Shown here: positions 24,147-33,262 of the stretch, one piece after another
How the letters are laid out: each line of letters begins with the position of its first letter
Position numbering within the stretch: position 1 is the stretch's first letter
Assembly (NCBI GenBank): GCA_023398495.1
Contig: JAEWSG010000238.1
Span: 1 to 46,637 of the forward strand
Source of the DNA: Bacillota bacterium
GTDB taxonomy: Bacteria; Bacillota; Clostridia; Acetivibrionales; Acetivibrionaceae
DNA: 46,637 nt
Reading direction: 5' to 3'
Notes under the pieces: generated by a model
What the model was told of the DNA's origin: nothing
Database searches by the model: none
The model's input: only the letters and a program-made list of their open reading frames with translations
Program-made: the position numbers and the translations under genes

Positions 24147-25871
24147 TTATGCTTTGCCCTTCTTATATTTTTTTGCAAAGTCAATCATTTCTTCCGCATG
24201 TTTTATTGTAATATCCGATATATTTGCTCCACCAATAATTCTTGCAACTTCGGTTCTTACTTCATCTTCGCTCAGCTTTCTTACTGATGTACTTGTACTC
24301 TCTTTATTTGCAACCTTCTCAATGTAATAGTTATTATCGGCGATACAGGCTATCTGTGCCAAATGTGTAACAGAAATAACCTGATGGTTGGTTGATATAT
24401 AGGACATTTTTTCGCCCACCTTCTGAGCTGCCTTTCCGCTGATACCTATGTCAATTTCGTCAAATATCAGAGTTGAAATTTTATCTACCTTTGCAAGTAT
24501 GGTCTTTATTGCAAGCATGATTCGGGACATTTCGCCGCCCGATGCTATTTTCGCTAAAGGTTTTAATGGTTCCCCAGAATTAGTGGAAATCAAAAATTCA
24601 ACCCTGTCCAGTCCATTATGTCCATAATTTCTGGTGCCAACCTCATCAAGGCTTTCATCAAATTCAACATTAACCTTAAGTACAGCATTTTTCATTTCAA
24701 GATCACTTAATTCCACACCGATTTTATCCTCTAAAAGCTTTGCCGAACTCTTTCTTTTAGAACTTATATCTTTAGCAAGTGCGTAAAGTTCATCGTCAAC
24801 TTTCTTAAGCTCATTCCTCAATTTGTTTATCAATTCCTCATTGTTCTGAATATTTTCAAGCTCTTTTTGAGCATTATCCATAAATGCACATACTTCTTCA
24901 ATTGTTGCTCCATACTTCTTTTTCAGTTTGTATATAAGATCAAGTCTTTCTTCAATTTGTTCCAGAAGTTCCGGGTTATATTCAACTTCATCCCTGCTGC
25001 TGCGCACCTCACAGACAATGTCTTCAACCTCAAACTGTATGCTTTCGAGCCTTTTTAAAACAGCAGCATACCTTTCATCCAACTTTGATATATCACTCAT
25101 AAGAGCAATTGCTTCACCTATAGTATCTGATGCAGATTTCTCAGTTTTGCTACCAACACCTATTATTTCATAAGTCCTCGACAAAGTAGTGATTATCTTT
25201 TCTGAGTTTTGAAGAATCACTCTCTGTTTAATCAACTCTTCCTCTTCGTTTGGCTTAAGCTTTGCCTTTCTTATCTCATCTATTTGAAATTTCAAAAAAT
25301 CAATTTTTCGATCTCTGTCATTCTTATCTCCTGAAAGTTTTTTCAGTTTATTCCTTATTTCCCTATACTGTGCAAGCTTTTCAACATAATTATTCTTTGT
25401 AATATGGATACTTTCATCCCCAAAGGAGTCTAACAAATCTATGTGGCTCTCTGTCCTGAGCAAAGATTGATTGTCATGCTGCCCGTGGATATCAATTAGC
25501 TTCTCTCCAATCTGTTTTAACATTGATACCGTTGCAATTTTGCCATTGATTCTACAGGTATTCTTACCACTCAAAGTAAATTCCCGGGAAATAATCAGTG
25601 TCCCATCTTCTTCCTGCTCTATTCCATATTCTTCAAACAAATCCTTTAACCTATCATCATCAATTGAAAATACTGCTTCAACTACAGCCTTATCTTTACC
25701 AGCCCTTATCAAATCCTTAGAAAGTCGTTCACCTAATATGGCATTTATGGAGTCAATTATTATAGATTTACCGGCACCTGTCTCGCCGGTTAATACATTT
25801 AGCCCCGCTCCAAGTTCAATTTCAATCTTGTCAATTATAGCGATATTTTGTATTTGCAATTGTTGAAGCAC
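24147..25871 (-). CDS. recN: DNA repair protein RecN
   Basis: This 574-residue SMC-like ATPase acts in double-strand break repair. The N-terminal half has Walker A in NVLTGETGAGKSIIIDSINAILGERLS and Q-loop GQHDNQSLL. The middle is a coiled coil (about 160-370), and the C-terminal half has the ABC signature IASGGEMSRIMLAIK, Walker B STLIFDEIDIGISG and VTHLAQIA. It is full length. The order nadK-argR-recN-spoIVB-spo0A is conserved in clostridia. The gap from argR contains a partial copy of repeat C. Confidence 0.96.
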   Translation of the reverse strand: MLQQLQIQNIAIIDKIEIELGAGLNVLTGETGAGKSIIIDSINAILGERLSKDLIRAGKDKAVVEAVFSIDDDRLKDLFEEYGIEQEEDGTLIISREFTLSGKNTCRINGKIATVSMLKQIGEKLIDIHGQHDNQSLLRTESHIDLLDSFGDESIHITKNNYVEKLAQYREIRNKLKKLSGDKNDRDRKIDFLKFQIDEIRKAKLKPNEEEELIKQRVILQNSEKIITTLSRTYEIIGVGSKTEKSASDTIGEAIALMSDISKLDERYAAVLKRLESIQFEVEDIVCEVRSSRDEVEYNPELLEQIEERLDLIYKLKKKYGATIEEVCAFMDNAQKELENIQNNEELINKLRNELKKVDDELYALAKDISSKRKSSAKLLEDKIGVELSDLEMKNAVLKVNVEFDESLDEVGTRNYGHNGLDRVEFLISTNSGEPLKPLAKIASGGEMSRIMLAIKTILAKVDKISTLIFDEIDIGISGKAAQKVGEKMSYISTNHQVISVTHLAQIACIADNNYYIEKVANKESTSTSVRKLSEDEVRTEVARIIGGANISDITIKHAEEMIDFAKKYKKGKA

Positions 25872-25899
25872 AGATATTACCTCACTTTTTCAATGGTAT

Positions 25900-25955
25900 T
25901 TTGCAAACATTATCAAATCAAGTTTTTTCGTTACCTAAAGTAGGAAATATATTTT
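25900..25955. repeat. repeat C, partial copy (reverse) between argR and recN
   Basis: GCAAACATTATCAAATCAAG then TTTTTTCGTTACC and TAGGAAATATATTTTAG match the reverse complement of the left half of repeat C, including its AACGAAAAAACTTGATTTGA core. Confidence 0.55.
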
Positions 25956-25963
25956 AGTTACAC

Positions 25964-26428
25964 CTAATTATGTCCCACGTCTTTAGCCATCTTATTAAAC
26001 TTGTTAACAAGTTCCTCTGCAATTTTCTCTGCTCTGCATATAATCATTACCGTATCATCTCCGGCTATTGATCCAACTATTTCAGGCCATTTTAAAGAAT
26101 CTATTGCGGAAGCTGAAGCTTGTGCCATACCTGGTAGTGTTTTGACTACCACGATATTATTTGCATAATCGCTCGAAGCATAAGATTCGGTAAAGATTGT
26201 CATAAGTCTGTTATAAACAACGTTTTCAGTTTTTGAAAACGGTGCATACTTGTAACGACCATCAGAGGTCATAACCTTAATCAGCCTGAGTTCCTTTATA
26301 TCCCTTGATATTGTAGCCTGAGTGACATCCATCCCCAAAGCTTTAAGTTTCTCAGCTAATTCCTCCTGTGTCTCAATAACTTCTGCATCTATTATTTCCA
26401 ATATCTTTGCCTGTCTATTATACTTCAT
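25964..26428 (-). CDS. argR: arginine repressor
   Basis: This 154-residue ArgR/AhrC-type regulator has a winged-helix N-terminal domain (RQAKILEIIDAEVIETQEELAEKLKALGMDVTQATISRDIKELRLIKV) and a hexamer-forming arginine-binding C-terminal domain with SAIDSLKWPEIVGSIAGDDTVMIICR, where GDDT holds the arginine-contacting Asp pair. It represses arginine synthesis genes and can activate catabolism when arginine is bound. It begins 1 base after the nadK stop, so the two are cotranscribed. No arg genes lie in this window. Confidence 0.95.
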   Translation of the reverse strand: MKYNRQAKILEIIDAEVIETQEELAEKLKALGMDVTQATISRDIKELRLIKVMTSDGRYKYAPFSKTENVVYNRLMTIFTESYASSDYANNIVVVKTLPGMAQASASAIDSLKWPEIVGSIAGDDTVMIICRAEKIAEELVNKFNKMAKDVGHN

Positions 26429-26429
26429 A

Positions 26430-27299
26430 CTATTTTATTTTTTCTCCTCTGTCGTATATTTTGCTTCTTAATACATCAAAAAAATTCCTGTCATTTAATT
26501 TTACCATTTTAAGGCATTGAGATGATTTTTTAGTTACAATACTATCTCCGCCTTCCAGTTCATATCCATTTTGACCGTCAACAGTAACCATTGCCCCGTG
26601 ACAGTTATTCTCAGCAACAAGCACCTTAAGTATCCTATCCCCTGTGGTAATAAACGATCTTGAATATAATAGATGAGGACATATTGGAGTCGCAATAATA
26701 AGGCTGATGTCCGGTTCTACTATGGGGCCGCCTGCTGAAAGGGAATAGGCCGTAGAACCTGTAGGAGTTGAAATTATCAAGCCGTCTCCAGGGTACAAAT
26801 CAACAAACTGGTCATTAATATAAGTTTTCAGGTGCAATATCCTTGACATCCATCCTCTTGAAATAACTACATCGTTTAAAACAATGTCGTTCATAATTTC
26901 TTTATTATCCCTGATAATCGACGTTTCAAGCATCATTCTTTCTTCGATGCCGTATTTACCCTTGACAAGGCACTTTATCGCAGGATCTATTTCATTTCTA
27001 TCAACTTCCGTTAAAAAACCTAGATTACCAAGATTTATACCTAGTATTGGGATATCCTTGTGAAAGACCTTTCTTGCCGATTTCAGGAAGGTTCCGTCAC
27101 CGCCAAGGCACACTATTATGTCTGATGCTGAAATAATTTCATCTTCCTTAAGATTATTTACAGTGTCCTTTATATCTGTTGCCAGATTATCATCCAATAA
27201 AGGTTCTGCACCATTATCCCGTATACTATTAACAAGCATTGATGTAACCTTAAGTCCAATGTCCTTATCCCTATTTGCAATTACTCCAATTTTCACCAT
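26430..27299 (-). CDS. nadK: NAD kinase
   Basis: This 289-residue kinase phosphorylates NAD to NADP. Motifs are the diacylglycerol-kinase-like IIVCLGGDGTFLKSARKVF near residue 65, GINLGNLGFLTEVD, LNDVVISRG, and the GDGLIISTPTGSTAYSLSAGGPIVEPD signature near 170-195. It is the first gene of the nadK-argR-recN block. In many clostridia tlyA lies directly upstream; here an MCP gene does instead. The start ATG aligns with the family. Confidence 0.96.
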   Translation of the reverse strand: MVKIGVIANRDKDIGLKVTSMLVNSIRDNGAEPLLDDNLATDIKDTVNNLKEDEIISASDIIVCLGGDGTFLKSARKVFHKDIPILGINLGNLGFLTEVDRNEIDPAIKCLVKGKYGIEERMMLETSIIRDNKEIMNDIVLNDVVISRGWMSRILHLKTYINDQFVDLYPGDGLIISTPTGSTAYSLSAGGPIVEPDISLIIATPICPHLLYSRSFITTGDRILKVLVAENNCHGAMVTVDGQNGYELEGGDSIVTKKSSQCLKMVKLNDRNFFDVLRSKIYDRGEKIK

Positions 27300-27423
27300 T
27301 TTTGTACCTCGCAGTATTTATAGACTTTGCTATCAAATATTATATAAAATAAATCCACAAAGTACAATATTTTATATTTACCTGCCTATATCCTTTTAGC
27401 ACTGTCACAACCCATGCTAAAGC

Positions 27424-27447
27424 CCCGGATATCTCTTCCAGGGCTCA
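27424..27447 (-). terminator. possible terminator after MCP gene
   Basis: On the minus strand AGCCCTGG-AAGAGATAT-CCGGGGCTTT forms an imperfect GC-rich stem (two G-T pairs) about 15 bases past the MCP stop. The T run is only three bases, so the call is moderate. Confidence 0.5.
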
Positions 27448-27462
27448 CAAAGCTCCTTTATA

Positions 27463-28992
27463 CTATTCTTCTCTTGAAATCTCTGAAAGTACATGGGATA
27501 TATCGGTTATTTTATGAACAGCAGAGGTTACATTCTCCATTGCATGCAGCTGTTCTTCTGTAGAAGATACAATATCCTTTACCTGGGAGAGGTTCTTATT
27601 ATTCATATCTTTTACATTCTGAACAAGTTCAACGATCTTCTCTCCATTGTTCGAAACATTCTGTGTCAGGTCGCTTACAGCCTGAATCTTGTCACTTACC
27701 TCTCTATTTGCAACAGTAACCATCTCAAATGCTTCTCCAGCTTCAGTTATTACCTGATTGCTTTTTTCAACCAATCTTGAGCTCTGATCTATAGTCATTA
27801 CCGCCCTCTCAGTATCCTCAAGAATTTCCTTAATCATATTTGCAATATCCTTTGATGCTTTTTGTGATTGTTCTGCAAGTTTTCTTACTTCTTCAGAGAC
27901 GACAGCAAAACCTTTTCCAGCTGCTCCCGCTCTTGCCGATTCTATTGCTGCATTTAAAGCAAGAAGATTTGTTTGCGACGCTATTGCGGTAATGGCCTCA
28001 ATTATACTTCCAATTCTGTTGGATTTTTCCTTGAGGTTATATATTATATTTCTGCTGTCCTGAGTAGTACTTTCAATTAACTTCATTTCGTTAACAGCAG
28101 TTTTAATCAATTCTCTCTTGCTTTCGGTCATGATACACACCTGTTGTGAAACACTTGCTATAAATGTATTTTCATCTGCAACTCTTTTTAAATCCTTCGA
28201 TATATTGACAGCGGCCTCAACAGCCCCAGTTATATCTTCAGAGGTTTGTCCCGTACTTGACACTATCTGCGATGAAGTTGCTGCTATCATTTCATTTGAA
28301 CGCATTGTACGATCAGTAATTCCATTGAGTTCGTCTATCGAACGTTCAAGGTCAGATGATACAACTAAAGATTTTTTTGTTATTCCCATAATCTTTTCAA
28401 GAGCATTTCTCTGCTCACTCTGGTTTTTATCCAAATCCGCAATAAGTCCCCTAACCCGTTTTGTCAAGCCCATAGCTATTATTGCACAAATCAAATACTC
28501 GGCCGTTACTCTTGAAGAATTTATGTACCACATATCGCCAAATATTTCAGGATAAAATACCACACCGATAAAATAGCTTAAGTTTAGTGTTACAATAGTA
28601 AATGAAGCAGTATATAACGTAAAACCATTTGAGTAATACAGGCATGCACAGATAAGCGGTACAGACCAGATTACATCCTGAATTCCACCTGAAAAGACAT
28701 TTGATGTACCAAGAGCTATTATCAATATTGATATAAAATAATATTTTACTTTTAAATTATTTATTTTAAGCCCAAATACAATTAAAGGAATGGTATATGA
28801 AAATACTACTATTATTATTATTGCTGTTTTAATAAACGGAATCTCATTAGGAAATATCCCTAAATAGTTTAATAAATTTAATAATACTACAACTAGACTT
28901 TCTATAATTATGTATTTTGATAAAAATTTATTGGAACTTAGCTCATTTTCATAAAACAGATCGGATTTACCTTCAGATATATTATCGTTCAT
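27463..28992 (-). CDS. methyl-accepting chemotaxis protein with multi-helix membrane domain
   Basis: This 509-residue receptor has an N-terminal membrane domain of about five or six helices (residues 25-185, e.g. YIIIESLVVVLLNLLNYLGIF, AIIIIVVFSYTIPLIVFGL, AEYLICAIIAMGL) with little outside the membrane. A cytoplasmic MCP signalling domain follows, with the hairpin tip IEAITAIASQTNLLALNAAIESARAGAAGKGFAVVSEEVRKLAEQS near 330-375. There is no obvious HAMP domain or external ligand domain. It likely senses membrane state or a membrane-soluble cue. It lies just upstream of nadK and about 7 kb from the che operon. The ribosome site is AGGAGGATATAACCT before the ATG. Confidence 0.87.
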   Translation of the reverse strand: MNDNISEGKSDLFYENELSSNKFLSKYIIIESLVVVLLNLLNYLGIFPNEIPFIKTAIIIIVVFSYTIPLIVFGLKINNLKVKYYFISILIIALGTSNVFSGGIQDVIWSVPLICACLYYSNGFTLYTASFTIVTLNLSYFIGVVFYPEIFGDMWYINSSRVTAEYLICAIIAMGLTKRVRGLIADLDKNQSEQRNALEKIMGITKKSLVVSSDLERSIDELNGITDRTMRSNEMIAATSSQIVSSTGQTSEDITGAVEAAVNISKDLKRVADENTFIASVSQQVCIMTESKRELIKTAVNEMKLIESTTQDSRNIIYNLKEKSNRIGSIIEAITAIASQTNLLALNAAIESARAGAAGKGFAVVSEEVRKLAEQSQKASKDIANMIKEILEDTERAVMTIDQSSRLVEKSNQVITEAGEAFEMVTVANREVSDKIQAVSDLTQNVSNNGEKIVELVQNVKDMNNKNLSQVKDIVSSTEEQLHAMENVTSAVHKITDISHVLSEISREE

Positions 28993-29032
28993 AGGTTATA
29001 TCCTCCTGATATAGAATTCATTGATATATAGA

Positions 29033-29075
29033 TGAAAAGCCCTAAAACTAAATTAAAAGGATGTTTATTAATCAA
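29033..29075. repeat. short repeat D, copy 2
   Basis: TATAGATGAAAAGCCCTAAAA then AATTAAAAGGATGTTTATTAAT resembles 5179-5226 but has lost the right palindrome arm. It lies in the gap upstream of the MCP gene. Confidence 0.4.
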
Positions 29076-29191
29076 CTAATAAAAATTTCATTTGCTGCAA
29101 AAAAGAAAAGTGATAGAAATAATAATTATGATCAATTATATATTCTACACTCTTTTTAAAATACCTGTTTTTTATAATAAACAATTATCAA

Positions 29192-29221
29192 TTTTCGTTA
29201 TCCAGAGTGGGAACTTATATT
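29192..29221. repeat. repeat C, end fragment (reverse)
   Basis: TTTCGTTATCCAGAGTGGGA and ACTTATAT match the reverse complement of the outer end of repeat C at 45665-45695, right next to the stop of the dockerin-protease gene. Confidence 0.5.
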
Positions 29222-29227
29222 TTATTC

Positions 29228-32200
29228 TTACTTTACGGGAAATTTGCTTATACGTCCTAGTAAATATTGCCTTAACAACGCAAAATCCAATGATGTAATA
29301 CGAGAGTTTCCATCTACATCAGCCGCATATTTCCCCGCTTCTCCAGGTAATTGGTGAGTTTTCCCCAACAAAAACATTCTTAAATTAGCAAAGTCAAGTG
29401 TATTTATTACTCCATTTCCATCTATATCACCATACTTGTATACATATATGATTTGAGCATCGCAAGTAATATTAAAAAAACTATCTACAGCAGTCCAATT
29501 CACTACCGTCTTTCCTATAGGAAACATCAGAGGTGCGTCATTTATAATAGTCACTCCAATATCGTTTCTAACGTATGCCTTCCCAACATCTACATACTCT
29601 TCATTACTATCTGTTCCAACAAAAATATCAGGAGGAACAACTAAATCAGGGTCAGTTGTATCGACAACCAAAGTTATTTCTTGTATATCTCTAGTTGAAT
29701 TCCCGTATAAATCTTCGGCAGTCCATAGAACATATGTTGTTCCAACTGGAAATATCTCTGGAGCATTGTTTGTAACAACTACTTCAGAATTCCCTATTGC
29801 ATCAGCCTTCCCAATGTCAACTACGCTACTGTTCCCTATTGTTTCAACAATTAAATCCATAGGAGGTTCAAGTACTGGGGGTATCTTTTCAGGTTCAACA
29901 GTAACAATTTCCACTGCATCTGTAATGCTGTCTATTTCTGTTGCTGAAGTAGTGGTTCTTCCTCCTGTTATAATAATGCTGTCTTTGTAGGTACTTATGC
30001 CAAAATCTGCTCTATTCATACAAGCACCAGAAAAAATCTTTGAATTATTGGTCTTAGGATCATACTCACAAACCTTTATAGCATCCTCACTAATGTCTGA
30101 GTAAAAGCCATAGAATTTTCCACCAAGCAAAGTTATTCCTCTACCGGCATTAAAACTTAGCTCCTCTCCAATTTTCCAAGTATCACTTTCAACGTCATAA
30201 ACCCTCAATCTCATATCATACTCATATAAACTGACCTTTGCCATTACATCTTCATCAGGAATAAATCTTCTCAATCCAAATATGTATATTTTACCATTTA
30301 ATGCACTTGTAGAAATCGGAACCCAGCCTTTTTCCAAAGAAGTTTTTTCAGATATCTCATTTGTAAAAGTATCATATTCCTCAATTGTAAATACTACATT
30401 TTCATTATAATAAGCATCATTTGCACCTAAAATATATAGCTTATCCTCTGTCATGACTAAACTCATCTCTTCCCAATAATTCACCTGACTTTTAAACATC
30501 CACTTATCAGAATCACTGTTGTATTCTTCAATTACCCCTTCGCCTGAAGCAAGCTTTTTAATTACAAATATTCTATTATTAACAGTAGCAGCATAAGGAG
30601 TATCAGATTGATTACTGGTCATATCACTCTTCTTTTCCCATGTATCAGTTTCAGGGCAATACGCTTCTACAGTGTTTAAATATTTGCCATTATCATTAAT
30701 TCCCCCTATAACATAAACCTTATTGTCCAATGTGGCTACTGCCGGGTATTTGCGTTTTGTGGGTATACTTGATGAACTCAGTCTGAAACCTTTTAAAGCA
30801 GCTGCTTTTTTTGTAAAACCAATAGGTCCGGCTGTAAACGAAGCATTATCAAAACTAACAGGAAGTTTACCGTCATAATAATAGGTCTGATAGCTAACAT
30901 TATCAATTATTTTTATACTTTTTAACGTACAGGGATCACCCTTTATCTTATCTATCAAGGTAATATACAGATTTCCCTTTATACTGTCGTATTTGTCGTA
31001 AATTTCGCTCAAGTCAAATACAAAGGTCGCATCACATGCATTATTTGTGCCATCAAAACTTGAACTTACGGAAGGATTTGAGGTCAATAAATTAATATTA
31101 TACGGATCGCTGAACGAAATAGGTCTTTGCTTATCATAATTAGAGTAACCGAAAAGAGTTTCAATCTCATATTTATTTGAATGGTTTAACGTGTACTCTA
31201 TTAATAGTTTTGGAGTAGAATTGTTTTTAGGTGTAAGCCAGTAAGCTTTATTTTCACCGTTAATGGCATTCCTTCGTTCAGATGGAGGGCAGCCGTGCAC
31301 AGATGAAACTTTATTCAAAGCATCATATGAAAGCCATACAAACCCATCATTTGAATACCATGAAAATTTACCGTCACCTGAGACAAGTTCTTCCGAAGTA
31401 CCCCAGGAATTAGCTATCTTAAATGCACCCTTTTCTCCCTTATCAACACTGCCGTTTTCATTAATGTCTACCCATATATTATCGTTATAACCGACAAGTG
31501 TCATTGCATGCCCATCTACTTTCAACAACCCTTTATCGGTCATATGAGCGATATGCTGACCTTTAAAAGCATCATCTTCATTTGTAGAAGTATCGTCCCT
31601 GATTGTTGAAAACCGCCATATTGACACATTAGTTTCAAAAGTAAGGACATAACCATTATTTAAGAGCTGTTTTACTTTGTTTAGGTCGGGGTCATCAGGA
31701 CCCTTAACCGGAGTTTGAGAACCATCCCATATTTTAACATAACCATAATCATCAATCCGATAATTTAAAGCATTTCTCCATACTGAGGCATCTGTCGGCC
31801 ACTTCATATAGTTTTCTTGACTTGAGTCATCGGAGTAGTATGGAAATTCATTCCATAATGCTGCTCCACACTTTAAAAAAAGCAAAAATGTACTGTTCAT
31901 TCCAAACACACCGTTTTCACCGGCGTTTGTAAGATTAAAGGTCCACTTGGGCGAAAACTTTCTGACGTTGTCCATATCATTTTTTGCGTCCCACCCTAAA
32001 GTCATCCCAAACATATGTGTCATCTGATAGTAAGTAGTAGAATAAGCTACACAGGAATTCAATTGTCCCTGGTCACCTATTGGAGGAAATGATGAAAGCT
32101 GGCTATTATCTACTGAAGATGGCAATGCATCCGGCGTAATTGCTTCGTATTGTGCTTCATATGATATACTGTGTTCACCTGCTATACCTTTTGTATCGGC

Positions 32201-32569
32201 TTTTCCTTCAAAAACTGCTTTTCTTGTTAGCTCATCGGCAGTATCTTCTTTTACAATTTCATAACCGAATTCACAAACACCATTGGCACTAAGTAAGGGT
32301 AACCCATTATTCTTTCTGTCTTCGTTAATACGTTCAAGCCCCAATTGGTTTGTCAGAATCTTTTCAGCTTCATTCATGCCAATTTCAGCCTCTGGTCTGT
32401 CATTAAAATCTATTAAACCTCGAATTACTCTATGCTCGTTTGTTTCAGAACTGTCATTACGGTCAGCATAAGCAGATATACTTAAAAGCATATTTATTAA
32501 AAGTAATACAAGGATTATTATAAGCTTATAAAAACCAGCGTGTTTACCTATTACTTCATTTTTATGCAC
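29228..32569 (-). CDS. secreted papain-like peptidase with Kelch, HYR and dockerin modules
   Basis: This 1113-residue protein has a signal peptide (LIIILVLLLINMLLSISAYA). A C1A cysteine peptidase domain follows at about 145-430, with oxyanion Gln in IGDQGQLNSC, Cys173, His354 in VDGHAMTLVGYN and Asn387 in IANSWGT. Next come about six Kelch-like repeats (610-900, e.g. DNKVYVIGGINDNGKYLNTVEAY), probably one six-bladed propeller, then two HYR-type beta domains (about 905-1045). The C-terminal type I dockerin has two Ca-binding repeats, GDIDGNGVINTLDFANLRMFLLG and DVDGNSRITSLDFALLRQYLLG. The dockerin should attach it to a cohesin scaffold, making it a cellulosomal protease. Start is a GTG after GGGAGG. 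The catalytic residues are intact. Confidence 0.87.
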   Translation of the reverse strand: MHKNEVIGKHAGFYKLIIILVLLLINMLLSISAYADRNDSSETNEHRVIRGLIDFNDRPEAEIGMNEAEKILTNQLGLERINEDRKNNGLPLLSANGVCEFGYEIVKEDTADELTRKAVFEGKADTKGIAGEHSISYEAQYEAITPDALPSSVDNSQLSSFPPIGDQGQLNSCVAYSTTYYQMTHMFGMTLGWDAKNDMDNVRKFSPKWTFNLTNAGENGVFGMNSTFLLFLKCGAALWNEFPYYSDDSSQENYMKWPTDASVWRNALNYRIDDYGYVKIWDGSQTPVKGPDDPDLNKVKQLLNNGYVLTFETNVSIWRFSTIRDDTSTNEDDAFKGQHIAHMTDKGLLKVDGHAMTLVGYNDNIWVDINENGSVDKGEKGAFKIANSWGTSEELVSGDGKFSWYSNDGFVWLSYDALNKVSSVHGCPPSERRNAINGENKAYWLTPKNNSTPKLLIEYTLNHSNKYEIETLFGYSNYDKQRPISFSDPYNINLLTSNPSVSSSFDGTNNACDATFVFDLSEIYDKYDSIKGNLYITLIDKIKGDPCTLKSIKIIDNVSYQTYYYDGKLPVSFDNASFTAGPIGFTKKAAALKGFRLSSSSIPTKRKYPAVATLDNKVYVIGGINDNGKYLNTVEAYCPETDTWEKKSDMTSNQSDTPYAATVNNRIFVIKKLASGEGVIEEYNSDSDKWMFKSQVNYWEEMSLVMTEDKLYILGANDAYYNENVVFTIEEYDTFTNEISEKTSLEKGWVPISTSALNGKIYIFGLRRFIPDEDVMAKVSLYEYDMRLRVYDVESDTWKIGEELSFNAGRGITLLGGKFYGFYSDISEDAIKVCEYDPKTNNSKIFSGACMNRADFGISTYKDSIIITGGRTTTSATEIDSITDAVEIVTVEPEKIPPVLEPPMDLIVETIGNSSVVDIGKADAIGNSEVVVTNNAPEIFPVGTTYVLWTAEDLYGNSTRDIQEITLVVDTTDPDLVVPPDIFVGTDSNEEYVDVGKAYVRNDIGVTIINDAPLMFPIGKTVVNWTAVDSFFNITCDAQIIYVYKYGDIDGNGVINTLDFANLRMFLLGKTHQLPGEAGKYAADVDGNSRITSLDFALLRQYLLGRISKFPVK

Positions 32570-32651
32570 TTAATAAAAACGCCTCCCTTTATGAACTTTT
32601 TACTCCTAAATATACCATAATTTTCTATAGACATCAACAACAAAAATATTC

Positions 32652-32706
32652 TAAGCTTTGGGACTTTAGTCCTTGGAATAATATGGCGTATAAAAAATAA
32701 ATATAC
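32652..32706. repeat. repeat A, right-end fragment
   Basis: AAGCTTTGGGACTTTAGTCC then TTGGAATAATATGG and ATATACAC match the right end of the 200-bp element (13230-13276). The TGCAC of the end has become CGTAT. Its outer end faces the zinc-ribbon gene. Confidence 0.65.
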
Positions 32707-32711
32707 ACAGT

Positions 32712-32746
32712 AAAATAACTACAGCTTTGGAAGCTATAGCTATTTT
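32712..32746 (-). terminator. terminator after zinc-ribbon gene
   Basis: AAAATAACTACAGCTT and AAGCTATAGCTATTTT form a 16-bp stem with one or two mismatches and a 3-base loop, overlapping the stop codon region of the gene at 32740. Confidence 0.6.
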
Positions 32747-33225
32747 ATCCCACCATCATTGCTGCTATTTTGGTCCGACTTATTTTCAAGGTGTTTTCCG
32801 TCCTCTTTAGCACGTCTTATTTCATCCATCTGCCTTAAATAATTAATTTGTGTTTCAGTCTTTCCTGACAACTCATAACTGTTATTTGCATTATTCCTGC
32901 TGCTTTTTTCCTGCATCAACAAACCTATTCTGCTTTTATGTTCATCTTCTGTAATCTTTTTATTCATCAAGTCCATATTACAGTCTGCAATACCCTTAAA
33001 TTCTTCAAACTTTGCACGAGTTATGACCACTCCAGATGAACAAACAGGACAAATCAACAAATGCTCAGTTGAATAAGGAATCACAGGAATAAAGAATAAA
33101 GTAAACCATGTTCTTCTCGTATATAGCTGCCACAATTCTTCATTGTTACACCGATCACAGTGACTTCTAAACACAGGACCATGATTACTAACTGTTTGCT
33201 TACCCCATCCAAAAATTACAAACAT
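32740..33225 (-). CDS. zinc-ribbon protein
   Basis: This 161-residue protein carries a split zinc ribbon: CDRC near residues 23-26 and CPVC near 59-62. A hydrophobic stretch (WFTLFFIPVIPYS) lies between them, as in the zinc-ribbon_15 type of small membrane-associated proteins. The C-terminal half is charged and helical (FKGIADCNMDLMNKKITEDEHKSRIGLLMQ) and low in hydrophobic residues. Its function is not known. It follows the TPR gene on the same strand, 37 bases after it, and the pair is flanked by half-copies of repeat A. Confidence 0.65.
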   Translation of the reverse strand: MFVIFGWGKQTVSNHGPVFRSHCDRCNNEELWQLYTRRTWFTLFFIPVIPYSTEHLLICPVCSSGVVITRAKFEEFKGIADCNMDLMNKKITEDEHKSRIGLLMQEKSSRNNANNSYELSGKTETQINYLRQMDEIRRAKEDGKHLENKSDQNSSNDGGIK

Positions 33226-33262
33226 CGCATTGCTCCTTTATGATTAAATTATTCCTTCGTTT

